NCBI GenBank assembly: GCA_021014945.1
Contig: MU266354.1
Span: forward strand, 124,001 to 188,000
Direction of reading: 5' to 3'
DNA: 64,000 nt
Source: Leucogyrophana mollusca
Taxonomy: Eukaryota; Basidiomycota; Agaricomycetes; Boletales
Below the pieces are notes generated by a model that was not told where the DNA came from, did no database searches, and saw only the letters and a program-made list of their open reading frames with translations. Position numbers and translations under genes: made by a program. The first letter of the stretch is position 1. The number at the start of each line of letters is the position of its first letter. Positions 1-12,195 of the stretch are shown piece by piece.

Positions 1-303
1 CGTTTCGCGACACGCAAGACCGCCTGTTGACACTACAAGTACCATGCGTTCACCTGCATGCGTGCAGGTTGCATGCAAACCATAATTGAATTGGCATTAC
101 CCTTTTGGAATGCGGGGTAACGTGGGAATTGTTGCATCACAAGGTCTAGTCACGTGACACGTCGCAACTGTGAAATTATTAGCTAGCACCAATCTGGCAC
201 GGACTTTGCGTAACTCGTGTGAGCACTTGGTGCCCACTTTCACTTTCGACTAGGACCAAGGAATCTCGAGATTAGCTCTTTTCATATTTTCATACAATCC
301 ACG
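1..303. other. Upstream region of the OCRL-like gene
   Basis: No coding signal seen. It is presumably the promoter and 5' UTR of the phosphatase gene that begins at 304. It contains a short perfect hairpin (arms 52-58 and 63-69, ACCTGCA/TGCAGGT) of unknown meaning. Confidence 0.4.
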
Positions 304-3300
304 ATGAACCTTGAGCTGGATAGCGCTGTGAAAGCGCATCTCCGATCGTCAGAACAGCTCAAATTCACTTTGGAGACTGTTCTCGCATCTGACCCAAATT
401 CTGGCATTCCTTCTGACACACTCGCCAATCCCCGCATCAAAGAGCAGCAGAAACGCATACTTTCCGTTGTGACCCACTGGAACCAAAGAGATGGCCGTGA
501 AGAAGGAAGGTGCGCGCGCGATACTCTCAAATTTTCCGTGTTTCTCCCGTCTCGTGGATCGGTATGGTCGGGTCAGATCAGAAATGGCCAACCTTCGAGT
601 TGCCTTGGGCGAATGGCTGAGTGACCAGTGTTTCCCCCCAGCTCGTGCTCTCAGCACATTTACATTCTTAGCCTAATAATGCACGATTTCTCCAATTGTT
701 TCGCTCATACCCACTTCCTAAGTGTCTTGATATTCAAGCGCGCATCAAGAGGTGGATTACAGATTCATCGTGCCTACCCTATTCTTGGGAGCTTCTCCAT
801 TTCAGTGGGGCAATCTCAGAAGGACACGCCGGACCCAACTTCGCCTACCACACATGTCCATCGATCTCGATCAGGTATGTTCATACCTATGGTGTTCTCT
901 GCGCCAGTCACGCCAGCCGACCCTTACCGATGAGTGGTTTAGAGCTCACGCTTAAGATCAAGCCTCAGGGTGACGAGCCCCAGCCTTTTGTACTCGTAAC
1001 GTCAAATGTCCAGAGCCTGCAATCGGTAACTGCAGAGTGTAGGCGTCTCAGAGAAATTGCCAGTAAGTCCCAGGGCCCGAGCTGACGGAATCCATCATTA
1101 ATATGTACAAGGTCGGAACCAATCTAACAGCACATATCCGTGGCTTGTACCATACATGATACGACAGAAGAGTTTCTCACAGCGTGCGTTCCAAAAGTTC
1201 TTCTCCATTTGCTGGCGCCGCTTAAGTCGTTCAATTGACCTGCCAATGTTATATCTTTCGCATGCCTGTACCGAACTTTTGGGCTTTAAGTAGCGTCTGG
1301 AACGATTGACCTGCGCACCGCCCGACAACCACTGCACTCGCGTCTATCTTCTGCAAGTGCTGGCCTTCCGGGCGACGATGTAGCTGACATCGACATCATC
1401 CGCGAAGACTGGGTTCGCAGGGAGGCGCTCAAAGCAGCAGCAATAGCCGGAACGAAGGGCCTACGGTTCGTGCTGCCCAGAGGAGCCTGATGGAGACCAC
1501 TGACGCTTGATACTGCGATAGAATACGCATCGGATCCTTCAACGTCAATGGGAAAACACCCTCGCAAGACTTATCGCCGTGGCTTAGGGGTCCCCCCACG
1601 CAAATCCAACCGCAGACTAGCGCCGAAGCGAAAGAATGGATTCCGCCAATGAAGCCAGTGTCGCCATTTGACATCGTCACCGACCTCATGGACAACAGTG
1701 CGTTCTGACTCTGCTTTTAGAAACGTGAGCATAACGACACATAGAACATCCTTTGTTATCCGGTGGAGACACATCGTCTTCGTCTACCCTCAATGCATCC
1801 AGTTACTTTTTCTCGAGCACCGCCGATTCCGATCCAGACCTCTTGATCCTCGGGTTTCAAGAGCTTGATCTATCGACCGAGGCTTTGCTGTATACCACGA
1901 GCACGCTGAAAGAGGATAGTTGGGTGACGGCTGTGTATGCTGGCCTCGGCGAGAAGGCAATCTTATACCAGAAGGTACTATCTGGACAATGCCGCGTTGA
2001 GATACATTCTGAGCGTCCGTTGAACGCAGCTAGCTTCCAAACAACTGGTTGGTATGCTGATAGTGGTAATCGTCAAGAAGTCTTTGGCTTCTTGTTTTAG
2101 TGACATCAGTTTTTGTGCGGCTGGTGCTGGTATCATGGGGATTATGGTTTGTCCTATTCTTTTCTGGTGCTCGCATCCATACCTAATCAGCCGGCCGCGC
2201 AGGGAAACAAAGGTGCAACAGCCATTCGCATCTTGTTCACTCCACCTACTAGCGATACCATGGATATGAAGACTCCCCTCCCCGTGGCGCTGACCTTCGT
2301 TAACGCACATCTGGCGGCGTTCGACGAGATGACCGAAAGACGGCACTATGATTTTCAAGAGCTTTCGAGGCGAATGGTGTTTGAACCTGCGGTGCCCACA
2401 GGCGCCAGTGAAGCTAAGCCCCCGGGAGAGCCATCAAGTATATATGAGAGCGATGTCCTGTTTTGGTTGGTGAGCCAACTTTTGGACTATGGCACTATTC
2501 TAGGCTCAGACTGACGCAATATTGGTAGGGAGGTGAGTTTCTATCAGCGCTCAATGATAGGGAGTATGCTGACTTGACCGAAGACCTCAACTACCGCCTT
2601 GACCTCCCTGATGCCGACGTGAGGTCCCTACTGGGGTCGCATTCTGCCGAGATGGTTACGATACCGACCTTGGTGAAGTACGATCAGGTACGCAGCGTCG
2701 GGTACACCATTACACCCAAACTAATTATTTGCAAAGTTGAAACGGGGAATGCGTACTGAGAAGGCATTCGCCGGTTTCCGTGAGCATGGCATCACCCACC
2801 TCCCGTTCGTCCCCCGTGTCCTTCATCTGCACATTATCATTTTGACTGCTTCTCGTTCGGAACAGAACGTACAGATTTGCCTCTGGGCCACTTCGAGACG
2901 GCCTTGGATACGACAGAAAGTTCGCTACCTTGTCCGTGAAACTTATCCATCATCTCACAACCGCACAGGCGTAAACCTGCGTGGACCGACCGCATTCTAT
3001 ACATGTGCTCTCCATTGCCATCCGTTGACGTCCAGCAGCTTTCCTACCTCTGTCATCCGGAAATCACCATGAGTGATCACAAGCCAATCTCGGGCGATTT
3101 TTATTTAGGGGTACGTTTACTGGTTTGATTGTTACTATTGAGCTCACCAGTGGGTTGTAAGGTGTCAGTCATCGATCAAGTTAGTTACACAAGCGCAGTG
3201 GATGGACTGTGTCGTGATCTGTGGGGCTTCGAGGATGTGGAGGCACGAGGGACACCGAAAATCAAGTTACAGGAGAGTGCTATTGAACTCGGGGAGATCT

Positions 3301-4842
3301 TGTGAGCGCTCGGATCCCATGCCACACTGTTGACGAATGGGGCTGATACCCCTTGCTTTTTATTCCCCAAAGTTATCAGCGCCCACGTCAGAAAACCATC
3401 GAGGTCCAGAACATTGGTGATGTGGGTCTGGGCAATTGCTCTCAGAGAGCAATATTGCTAATTGAATGCACAGATCCCTTGTGTAGTTCGATTTGTGCCC
3501 GCGGATATTGATGGATCAATATGTGAGTACTACCACTCGTGTTCATATCTTGTTGGATTCCCTTGATAAACTCTGCCACTCCTCTATAGGCCCGGACTGG
3601 TTGCACATCGAGCCTCTAGCTGTATTTCTTTTCGACGTATCAATTTCAGCACGGCTGTACTGACCTCGTGTGGTAGACTCTCCTGCCCGCGCACACCTCA
3701 ACAACCATCACACTCACTGCGTCTATTTCCAATCTCTGCGCACGCTCACTCAACATCGGACCACGACGATTGGAGTGCACATTAATTCTGCATACTGCGC
3801 TGGGCAAAGATCATTTCGTTGTTGTAGGTGGAGAGTATCGTGCGTCATCTTGCAGGTCCTTTTATCTCCTAGACTAGGACTCATTTGCTTTGGGGTTGCA
3901 ACTGCTGGCTATTGGGCTGAGTCTTACAGAGCACACCTGTTTCGCGAATAGCCTGTCTCGCCTTACTCGTCTGTCGGGTCCTATTCGTACTTCGCATTCA
4001 ACAACCAAGGAGTGGCGAGAAGGACAGACGGTAAACGCACCTAGGGAGGTGATGAGGCTGATAAACTGGTTGATGGAGCATGTCTCAGGAGATGAAATTG
4101 TTGTACGTGCTCTTATTCGTGCATTAATATCTAAAGGATGGTGTTGACGATGTCGATAGGACCAACTGTTCGACCGACCGGCGGGAGAGGAGCTGGTTGC
4201 TCGCATTCGCGAGGTCAGCTGGCTTTCTAAGTTTCTGGCCGCATTTTACGGTTGATTACTTATGAAGTGTCTCGATACTGGGGCTGAATTTCCGTCCTCA
4301 AACGACTCCCGACTTTTAACATCCGCCTTTGCACAAACACTCCTTCAATTCTTCGACGGTCTTACTGAGCCGATTGTTCCACTCGAATTGCATGCACGCT
4401 GTTTGGCAGTGAGAGACCGGGACGAAGCGTTCGAGGTGTGTTCCAGGTCCTCCCCGGAGGTTGTAGAGAAGCAATACTGATGACCATCTCAGCTCCTGGA
4501 CGAGTTTCCACCAGCATCGGTTAACGTCCGTACCTTTCTGTCCTGCTTTCCTAATCAATCACTTACCCCTCCGTTTGTCTCAGGTATGGATATCCCTAAC
4601 GGCATTTCTGCACTATATCAGTCAATCGCATGCTCCCTCCTCCTCCGGGCACGTTTCCTCACGCAGAGCGGAAAAACTAGGTTCGTGAACGAAACCACAT
4701 CAGCGCACCATTTATCGATAGGACCATTGCAGCCGCGATATTTGCTCCTGTTCTGCTCCGCGATCCGGACGATGTGGACACGCAAGACTATGTGACGTCG
4801 CCAATAGGGAAAACGGATTTCTTGCTTCAATTTATTAGATGA
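304..4842 (+). CDS. OCRL/INPP5B-type inositol polyphosphate 5-phosphatase with RhoGAP-like domain
   Basis: Removes the 5-phosphate from phosphoinositides such as PI(4,5)P2 on endocytic and Golgi membranes, by family. The gene is split into many exons. The first (304) starts MNLELDSAVKAHL and leads into a PH-like region ending near 1070. The phosphatase domain starts with RIGSFNVNGKTPSQDLSPWL (about 1520-1580), then LLILGFQELDLSTEAL (about 1840), a MGNKGA-type segment (about 2145-2215), VALTFVNAHLAAFDEM (about 2285), the catalytic PAWTDRILYM (about 2970) and SDHKPISGDF (about 3070). A linker, probably ASH-like, covers 3100-3950. A RhoGAP-like domain follows: LFDRPAGEELVARIRE (about 4163-4212), CLDTGAEFP (4267) and FAPVLLRDPDD (about 4742). 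The stop at 4840-4842 was set by following the frame through the last exon. As in human OCRL, the RhoGAP catalytic arginine seems absent. Exon boundaries in the 5' third are uncertain. Confidence 0.88.
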
Positions 4843-5369
4843 GCAGTTTCTGTTTTCGTGTCTTCATCCGATGAGGGCATATACGGACGGTAGAGTCGCT
4901 GGTATGCTCAAAATGTACTATGTATTTTGCACACAGGAAGTAGATGATTCAACAAGCAAGCTACGTATACTTGCCATGTGTGGTTGGGATGAGGTTGTTT
5001 ACAGTCCTGTAAGAATGGCTCGAACAACAGTCATGGCCGGACCAGGTTCCAGCCAAAATATATACTGAGCACGACAAGAGACAAAACTGGAGTGTACATT
5101 TATTTGGCGTGTCTGGGAGACCAACAAGAAACAACGCATGCATCTTACGAATGGCGAACATGCGAGTCCGCGTCCAACAAGTCGAGGTTGACCAACCAGT
5201 GGGCCTTCTTGGTTTGAAACGTTGTAAAGCAGTTGCATTTCCGGTATGCTAGCATACCTGCAATAGATAACTACACAAAGGTCAAGTCAGAGGGTTTTAT
5301 GATGCCGAGAGCTTCGCTTGCCTTGAATTATCACGCTAGCGGGCAGGGGGCGGCCCTGCGGGAGAGGCG
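4843..5369. other. Intergenic, convergent 3' ends
   Basis: Lies between the convergent phosphatase (+) and kinase-like (-) genes. Reading frames here are short and resemble nothing I know. It probably holds the two 3' UTRs. Confidence 0.4.
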
Positions 5370-7703
5370 TTAGTGAGAAGCGTCCTCGTCTTCGGTACCG
5401 CTCAAGCCTCCACCCGCAAAATGGTGAAGGCGGCAAAGCTGTAGCCCGGTCCCCTCCTCCCCAGCCCTAGACAGCCCCCCGTCTGAAATTAACGAAGACC
5501 TCCCGAAATCGATCATTCTAAAGCTGGGGGTATTGCGTGCTATCCTTACAGTTGGCCAGTCCGTCAGCGGACCGCTCTGCACCAGGATGTTCCGCGCCGC
5601 GAACGACCCATGGAGCCACCCCGCGTGGTGGAATCGGAATAAGAGGGACGCGCATTCCTGTTTATCATCCATGTTGAGCTTTTTAGGGACTATGGGGATA
5701 CCACAGTGTTCGAGCAGTAAGATTGGGCTCAGGTATGCTGGGTCATCATCGACCTCCATTGCATCGGAATCTTCGGCATCAGGATGCTCTGTTGCATGAG
5801 ACCCCTCCATTGCATCGGAATCCCCCGTAACAGAATGCTCCGTTGCATGGCACTCCTTCATTGCATCGGAGTCTTCTCCCTCAGAATCCTTAGGGGCTTG
5901 AGAGCCCTTCGTTGTATCAGGACCCCGCGTGTTTGGCTGATCCGCGATTGGGTCTGGGAGGTAGTGTCCGTAGAACTGGGGGACGACTGCGCCAACTGGA
6001 ACGGGATCGTGAAGGGGTGGGACGATGTTGTAACCGTTGTAGTGCTCAAATAGATAGCCAGGGAACGCCTGATAGTTGTCCGCTTCTCGGGCAAGGTGCG
6101 GGTCGTCCTCGATGGAGAGCTTGGCTGCGACTTCTACGCGTGCAGTAAGCGGGACACTCCTGTCAGCATAGGACCCTCCATGGACGCAAGTAAACTGTTG
6201 TTGGTACTGGATTTTTGGGAAGAACTGGAGAACGGTCCCGCTAGTGGGAACGAGGTATCTGGATCCCGGTGAGGCGGGTGCTGCTTCGATTTTCACATCG
6301 GCGTGTAGCTTCTCCAAGTCCGAAGGTTTTCCCTCCTTCCGCGTCTTCGCCTCGACCGTACGTACGAATACTTGCACCTGATCTTCGACGCACCGCTCAC
6401 AAATCTTGTCCTCAAAGAACAGCGAGCGAGGCAGCTCCAGCTCGGCGCGATATACAACCGAATGGTGGCCCCGTCCTAGCTTAAACTTCGGTGCAATGTA
6501 GAGATGTGCCTCAGGCACATTTAGCAGTTTAGTTGGACGCTGTGGCAGTATTGCGTTGATCACAGGTCCCTTGAAGACGCCTGGGTTCAAGCCCGCAGCG
6601 GGGTTTGAGGTGAAAATGAGGTTGTCGCGTTCACCCGCGTCCCATTTCGCTTGTGCCTCCGCGTTGGCTCTGATAGCTTCTATGAGCGACTTCTCAGCTT
6701 GTGCCTTGCCTTCGTCTGATAAATGGAGGCTGTAGGTCCGGATAATATCCCGCTTTTCATTCCATGGAGTATGGAAATCATTGTCGACATAATGCACGGA
6801 AAGAAGGTTCCAAGGATCGTGCACAATGAGCTTTCGGGGCAGGAGGTGGAGGGGAAGACGCGTTTGGAGTCTGGGGCAAGAAGAGGCGCCTGGGATGAGT
6901 GGCCAGGGAGCTGGGTAGTTTGATGGGTCAAAGATGGATTTGGCGGACTGCGTGGATGACTTTGTAGAGGGATTCGATTGCTGAGAACTCTCCTTGTCTT
7001 TACCCTTTCCCGCAGAGTTCTCGCGCGCCTCTTTCTCATTTGTGTCGTCTATTGGAGCCTGCCTCATCGAATCATTCTCGTGTAATCCCATATGCACACG
7101 GCCATCGACATCGGAGATGAGCTCTCCAATATCGCAGGGAAACAGCTCCTGCGGGTCTTCTTCCTGATCCGCCCACGCGATCTCGTTCTTCGCAGCTTCA
7201 AGCTCGCCAAACAGGCGCATCTGCTTCGCCAGGCGACTACCTGTGGAGGTCGTTCGCATGCGATACTGGCCCGGCTTTCGGTGGACGTGGAAGAAGTCAT
7301 ATAGTGTACGGCCCCACAGGTTCAGCCCGTTGGAGGCCTCTTTGCCTCTCAGAGGAGATGGCACGATGATTTTCCCCTTTGGATCGCGGGGCCAAGCTCG
7401 GAAGACCTTGCGAGTGCGGTCGTCACCGCTGGCGCGAAGATCATCGAGGATTTGGGGAGGTAGTTGATGAAAATCAATCGCGTCGATGTCGGTTCCGAGA
7501 GAGAACTGCTCAAGCTCGGGAGGGAGTCTATGGAGGATGGATATGGCGATCAGTGTCGACAGGCATGGAAAGACACGAGCTCACGGGTCATCCCTGCCTC
7601 CTAGAATGACCCCTGGGCTTTTGGGACGCTGTGGCTCTGTCGGAGGGTTGGCTGTAGCAGCAGCACGTTTGGCTTTTGAAGTGTTCAGAAACCCGCGTTT
7701 CAT
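5370..7703 (-). CDS. Basidiomycete kinase-like protein (possible pseudokinase)
   Basis: Protein of about 777 residues. I start it at MKRGFLNTSKAKRAAA (7703): this short exon joins through a 57-bp intron (GTGAGC..CATAG, about 7526-7582) in frame to LPPELEQFSLGTD and then to the long exon. The middle carries a glycine-rich-loop-like segment (FKLGRGHHSVVYRAELELP), a VAAKL lysine and an AREAD glutamate. Near the C-terminus are HGSFAARNILVQ, at the catalytic-loop position, and FRMIDFGRS, at the DFG position. The usual HRD aspartate is replaced by Ser (HGS), so phosphotransfer is doubtful. Little sequence follows DFG, so the C-lobe is short. An acidic Ser/Asp-rich insert with a 17-residue repeat (DSDAM..HATEH) precedes the catalytic-loop region. 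Related hypothetical kinase-like proteins are common in Agaricomycetes; the function is unknown. Confidence 0.7.
5757..5876 (-). repeat. 51-bp in-frame tandem repeat
   Basis: The 15-mer CATTGCATCGGAATC (the third copy has one change) recurs at 5757, 5808 and 5859, exactly 51 bp apart. It lies inside the kinase-like gene and encodes about 2.4 copies of a 17-residue acidic unit containing DSDAM and HATEH. The period is a multiple of three, so copy-number change would keep the frame. Confidence 0.85.
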
Positions 7704-8039
7704 AGTTCGTATAACCTCAAGGGCTGAGATCTGAGACAAAGTCAAGCTTATCGTTTCGTCAAGATGAAGATCCAAGTTTTGATTTATATACACAACACGA
7801 GGCGGCATCAATATGGAATCACTAACACAATCATCGACGTATCTCCCCACACAACTTAAACACACAAGGTATCAATGCCAAGGGAGGAACAACCAATGGT
7901 TCGTTCTAAGAAAGCAGGTTGCAAAAGAGGCAGATCCAATGTCAGGACCGGCAACACCGCAGTGTGCCCGATAGTCGAGTATTGACCTGACAGCCACGTT
8001 CCATAACTAGGGACCACCATTTCCACAGCAAGCTATAGC
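7704..8039. other. Intergenic between two minus-strand genes
   Basis: Contains the promoter side of the kinase-like gene and the 3' flank of GWT1. No gene is seen. Confidence 0.4.
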
Positions 8040-10019
8040 TTAAAGTCGCCATACACGCACTCGCCGTACGATCCACGCGACAAGGCACACCCCAAACGCA
8101 TACCCCCCGAGGATCACCATTGCACGCCCATCAGATGTATACATCGTCGGGATTGAGAGGTTGATAAGTCCGGTCGCCACATTTGCCTGCATTGTAAGGA
8201 TCAAGGGTAAGTAATGGCACCATCAATGATAAGTGTAGCCGGCACGCACAAGGAGGAACAGCACCAAACCATTCTTGTTAACCGCAGCCAGCAATCCTGC
8301 CTTGACTTGGTCGTCGTACGTCTCTTGGGGGACAAGGAGTCGCTTTCCGGTGGGGTCGTTTGGATCTTTGATCCGTGTCGTGCGCGTGGGGAAGAAGAAC
8401 ATATCAAGCAAGTGGTATCCGAGGATAAATGAGGTGTTGAAGGCGGCTACCCAGAGGACGTATGGACTATTCGCCTGACGGGGCCAGATTCAATCTCTGA
8501 TTAGTCGTAGTATAGGGAGGCAATGAAAAAAATAAGCAAGCAAGGCGAAACACACCATTCGGCGAGAGACGTCCACCCCGAGGCGCGTGAACCCGAGGAG
8601 AACCCACCAGACCGCGCTATACGAGAACAGCTCAATGACGGTCTTCGCATGTTGTCGCGGAATTGCGGGGTCAAGTGGCAATGTATGATTTCCGCTGCCT
8701 TCTCTGAGGGCATCCCGCGACTTACGAAAGTAGGAAGGGGAGGGTGGGAGGATGATAGTTCCGGTGGAGAGGCCGAGGAGGTGGATGGAGACATAGCCTT
8801 TGGGGGAAATAACTTAAGTCGGGAGTTTGTGTAGAGACAGGAAAAGAGACGCAACTTACCCAGTAGCGAAGCAATTCCTTCCTTGTTTTCCATTATGATA
8901 TTTGAGCGAGGCGCGTTGAGCACAACTTCTTTGAGACCACCAACTGACAATATATACTCCTGCACTAAGGAGACAGTCAATCGCTATTCCACGGACGACA
9001 CAACGCCATACAAAACAAGAGTGACACTCACCGACACCGAGCCAAATACCAAGGAGCGCAATTGGTATGCGTATGATCACAGGGTGCAAGAGCGTTTGGA
9101 TAATCGGCAGGATAGCAAGTGTGATGAAAAAGTTCCAGTGCGTTCCATATTCAGTGACGTGTTCCTATTCACCACTTCAGAAAGGCGATTGACGTAGACG
9201 AGGTAAGAAGGGTACAGGGTATTCACTGCCTTTCACGAGAAGCACGCGTACAACCCCGAGTGCGATGACAGGAAGCATCTTCCGGGAGACTGTGACAAGT
9301 TTTGGGACGAGAGGGGCGCGTAAGTGTGAAGGATCTTTGATGAGCGGGATAGCGGAGACTACTCCTTGCGAGAAGACAAACGAGCCGACGCCAAGGTCCA
9401 TCTGCGCACAACCAGTGTGAGCACAGAAGGCAGGCGTAGTAAAATCAAAGAGCCCACCAGAGACACCCCAAATGTTTCGCATTTTGCGAGAGAGCGTGGA
9501 AAGACGGGAAAATCAACCGCGAGAATGGAGATGATCGTCATGAGGAGCATATGCGCGCGGTAAGTCGTTAGTGCAGGAAGCGGTCTCAGCGAAGGCGGTG
9601 TGGGGCGTGGCTGAGAGACAGGACTACCGGCGGGTGACACTAGTCCATCCGCATTCCTTGACGGTAACGGTAAACCGCGCTCAAGTGGGGGCACGAGAAG
9701 AAGCGTGACTGTGGGTGCCAAGAGGAGTGCAGACAGCGCGCCTGGGGCGTCCGCGAACACCGTCATCACCAAGAGAAGAGGTAGGATCAAAGTAAGCCAC
9801 TCTACAACGAATGGCATGGACTTGAAGACCTGTATGCGAGAGCGCATGGCTGAATGTAGGGCAATAGAGGCCTGTGTTCGTCAGTGGCTTTCGATCCCAT
9901 TCAGGCTTTCCGACTATACGCACCAGAGCGACTGCAGAGATCATGTTGATGTGCAGGATAGTCGACCCCGTAGCTCCTGAGACAAATGCCTCCTTAGAGG
10001 CTTTATAATTGTCGGCCAT
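8040..10019 (-). CDS. GWT1: GPI-anchored wall transfer protein Gwt1 (GlcN-PI inositol acyltransferase)
   Basis: Multipass ER membrane enzyme that acylates the inositol of glucosaminyl-phosphatidylinositol early in GPI-anchor synthesis (PIG-W family). The start [20 protein letters not shown] is followed by INMISAVAL, matching the family N-terminus. A 9.9-kb intron joins this to [18 protein letters not shown]. The family signature [20 protein letters not shown] then [17 protein letters not shown] is visible at about 9550-9360. Later exons give [42 protein letters not shown] (about 8620-8570) and [17 protein letters not shown]. The C-terminus [16 protein letters not shown] ends at a TAA (8040-8042). 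About seven exons are needed. All expected blocks are present in order, so the gene looks intact. It is divergent from RAE1. Confidence 0.92.
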
Positions 10020-10450
10020 GGTATATGAGCCGGGCTAGCGATGCCTTAGACGTGGACTGAACAGTCACTGGACACGGCGACTCGGAGGCGTTGCGGTATC
10101 GGTTAGACTTTGTGCACTGCCACCCGGGCCAAGTTACGGGTTAAGGGCGGTCAATGAAGGTGCTGGTGTCGACAATATCATGAGTCTCCAGCCCCAGCGC
10201 AGTGGTCTGGAATAAGGAATGGCTAGGTTGTCTCCCGTCTGATTTTCTCGGAGAATACTGACTGCAGCATCGTTCTCGGGCCAAATTCTACCGCAGACAC
10301 AGTCGGTGCCGTATGCAGCCAGACCCGGGTAGTGACTCGGGCCTGCACAGTTGTGTGGTGACAAACTCGTTTCCAGGAGCTTCCTTAGCTCGTTAACTCC
10401 CAGTCTCTCGATTTCTTTTTCTTGGATATCGTGTCGTCTGTCGAGGCGTC
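10020..10450. promoter_or_regulatory. Bidirectional promoter region GWT1/RAE1
   Basis: This 431-bp gap separates two divergent start codons. No convincing ORF lies in it. A shared promoter is inferred from position only. Confidence 0.5.
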
Positions 10451-11948
10451 ATGTCGTTCTTTGGTCGTGCGGCCACAACTCCAAACCTAGCCATTCCAGA
10501 GCCGAGGGACATCGAAGTTCCAGAGCCTCCTAGCGACTCTATTTCCTCTCTTGCCTTTTCTTCAGCGGCGGATTACCTCGCGGTAGGGAGCTGGGACAAC
10601 AGTGTGAGTACCCATCCATCATGAGTGGCTTTGTGTGTGGCTCATACGTCCCTGTCAGGTCCGGTTGTATGAAGTCGGCCAAGCTGGGCAGACCCAAGGG
10701 AAAGCCATGTACACGCACCAAGGGCCTGTCCTCAGTGTCTGCTGGAACAAGGTAATCCAAATTCCTATATGTACTCTCTCGCTTCTTACGCAACCAGGAC
10801 GGGAACCAAGTAATTTCAGGGGGCGCGGACAACGCTGCGCGAGTTTTCGACATCACCACCGGACAATCTCAGCAGGTAGCTCAGCACGATGCGCCTGTAA
10901 AGGTCGTCAAGTGGGTAGAAACGCCACAGGGCGGAATTCTGGCTACTGGAAGCTGGGACAAGACGATCAAGGTACTGCTGCGTGTCTGACAGCCACATGA
11001 CGGATCTGATGTATAGTACGCGTCTGTCACAGTATTGGGATCTGCGCACACCAAATCCCGTCGCGACTGCGCAACTCCCAGAGCGCTGCTATACTATGGA
11101 TGTGCAGTATCCATATGTGGTAGTAGGTACCGCAGAGCGGCACATCCAAATCTTCAACCTCTCCAATCCCAGTAGTCCTTATAAAGTGAGGAGAACCTGG
11201 ACCAATCCGTACTGTAACCTTATTGTCGCCTCAGAGCATAATGTCGCCCCTGAAGTGGCAGACGCGCGTAATATCATGCTGCATCAACTCACCAAGCAGC
11301 AGTTTCGCAGTTGGGAGTCTCGAGGGACGTGTGGCTATCCAGTATGTCGCTTGCATATCATTGCATCAGCTTACCTGACCTTTATCTTTTAGGTTTGTAG
11401 AAGAAAAAGACAATGCGTGCGCTCTCAAACCCTTTCTTGAGCGGATATTATAGCTGATACTTGTACAGGAATAACTACTCATTCAGGTGTCACCGACGAG
11501 ACCAAACACCAAGTGCCAAAGACCAGTCCATTATTTATGCTGTGAACGATATCTCCGTACATCCCGTACACGGCACCGTGTCGACCTGCGGTGCGCAATC
11601 TGTCCTTACTGGCAGTGTTTGTTCAGAACTAATGATGGACGGTACGTATGAACACCCAGGGTCTGATGGTACTATTCACTTTTGGGACATATATGGCCGC
11701 ACACGTCTAAAGTGTAAGTTAGCCCATTTCTCGTTGTATCCTGTTGTTAAGTGTCTGCAGCATTCGAGGCTGTCCCTGGGACCGTGAGTGCCACCACATT
11801 CAATCGGAACGGCACCATCTTCGCGTACGCTGTATCGTATGACTGGTCCAAGGGCCATAGTGGAATGACGCCGGATTACCCGAATAAGCTGATGATCCAT
11901 GCGTGCAAAGATGAAGAGGTAAAGAGGCGGCTCGCAACGAGGAAGTAA
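10451..11948 (+). CDS. RAE1: Poly(A)+ RNA export protein Rae1/Gle2 (WD40)
   Basis: Seven-bladed WD40 propeller that works at the nuclear pore with Nup98 in mRNA export. Starts MSFFGRAATTPNLAIPEPRD, then EVPEPPSDSISSLAFS and ADYLAVGSWDNSVRLYEV. Following exons give YTHQGPVLSVCWNKDGNQVI, SGGADNAARVFDITTGQ and VKWVETPQGGILATGSWDKT. Then come YWDLRTPNPVATAQLPERCY and RTRLKSFEAVPGTVSATTFN, and a C-terminus ending RRLATRK. These blocks match Rae1 closely, including the GSWD repeats. At least eight exons; one intron near 11600-11662 interrupts the STCG/SDGTIHFWD blade. Only about 250 bp separates its stop from the MCU start downstream on the same strand. Confidence 0.94.
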
Positions 11949-12195
11949 GGCCGGGTACTTATTTGGATTCGGTGTAGGATAGTTTGTGAACCGGGCTCCC
12001 CATTAACATTGCTGAGAAGGACCAATTGTCTGGCAGCAGGCTATGTCACTGCGCGGTGCGTTTGAGTGATTTGTCAAACACGTGACGAAATGTAAGTGGA
12101 ACGCGACGCGTTTCACTGCCACAAGATGACATAGTGCTGCTCCACTCCACACTCTTAATACCCTCGGCCTTGGCCGTTTCCTTGGTTGCTTTGGT

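Noticed and set aside
52..69. Perfect hairpin ACCTGCA/TGCAGGT
   Set aside because: Only 7-bp arms in promoter DNA; this can occur by chance.
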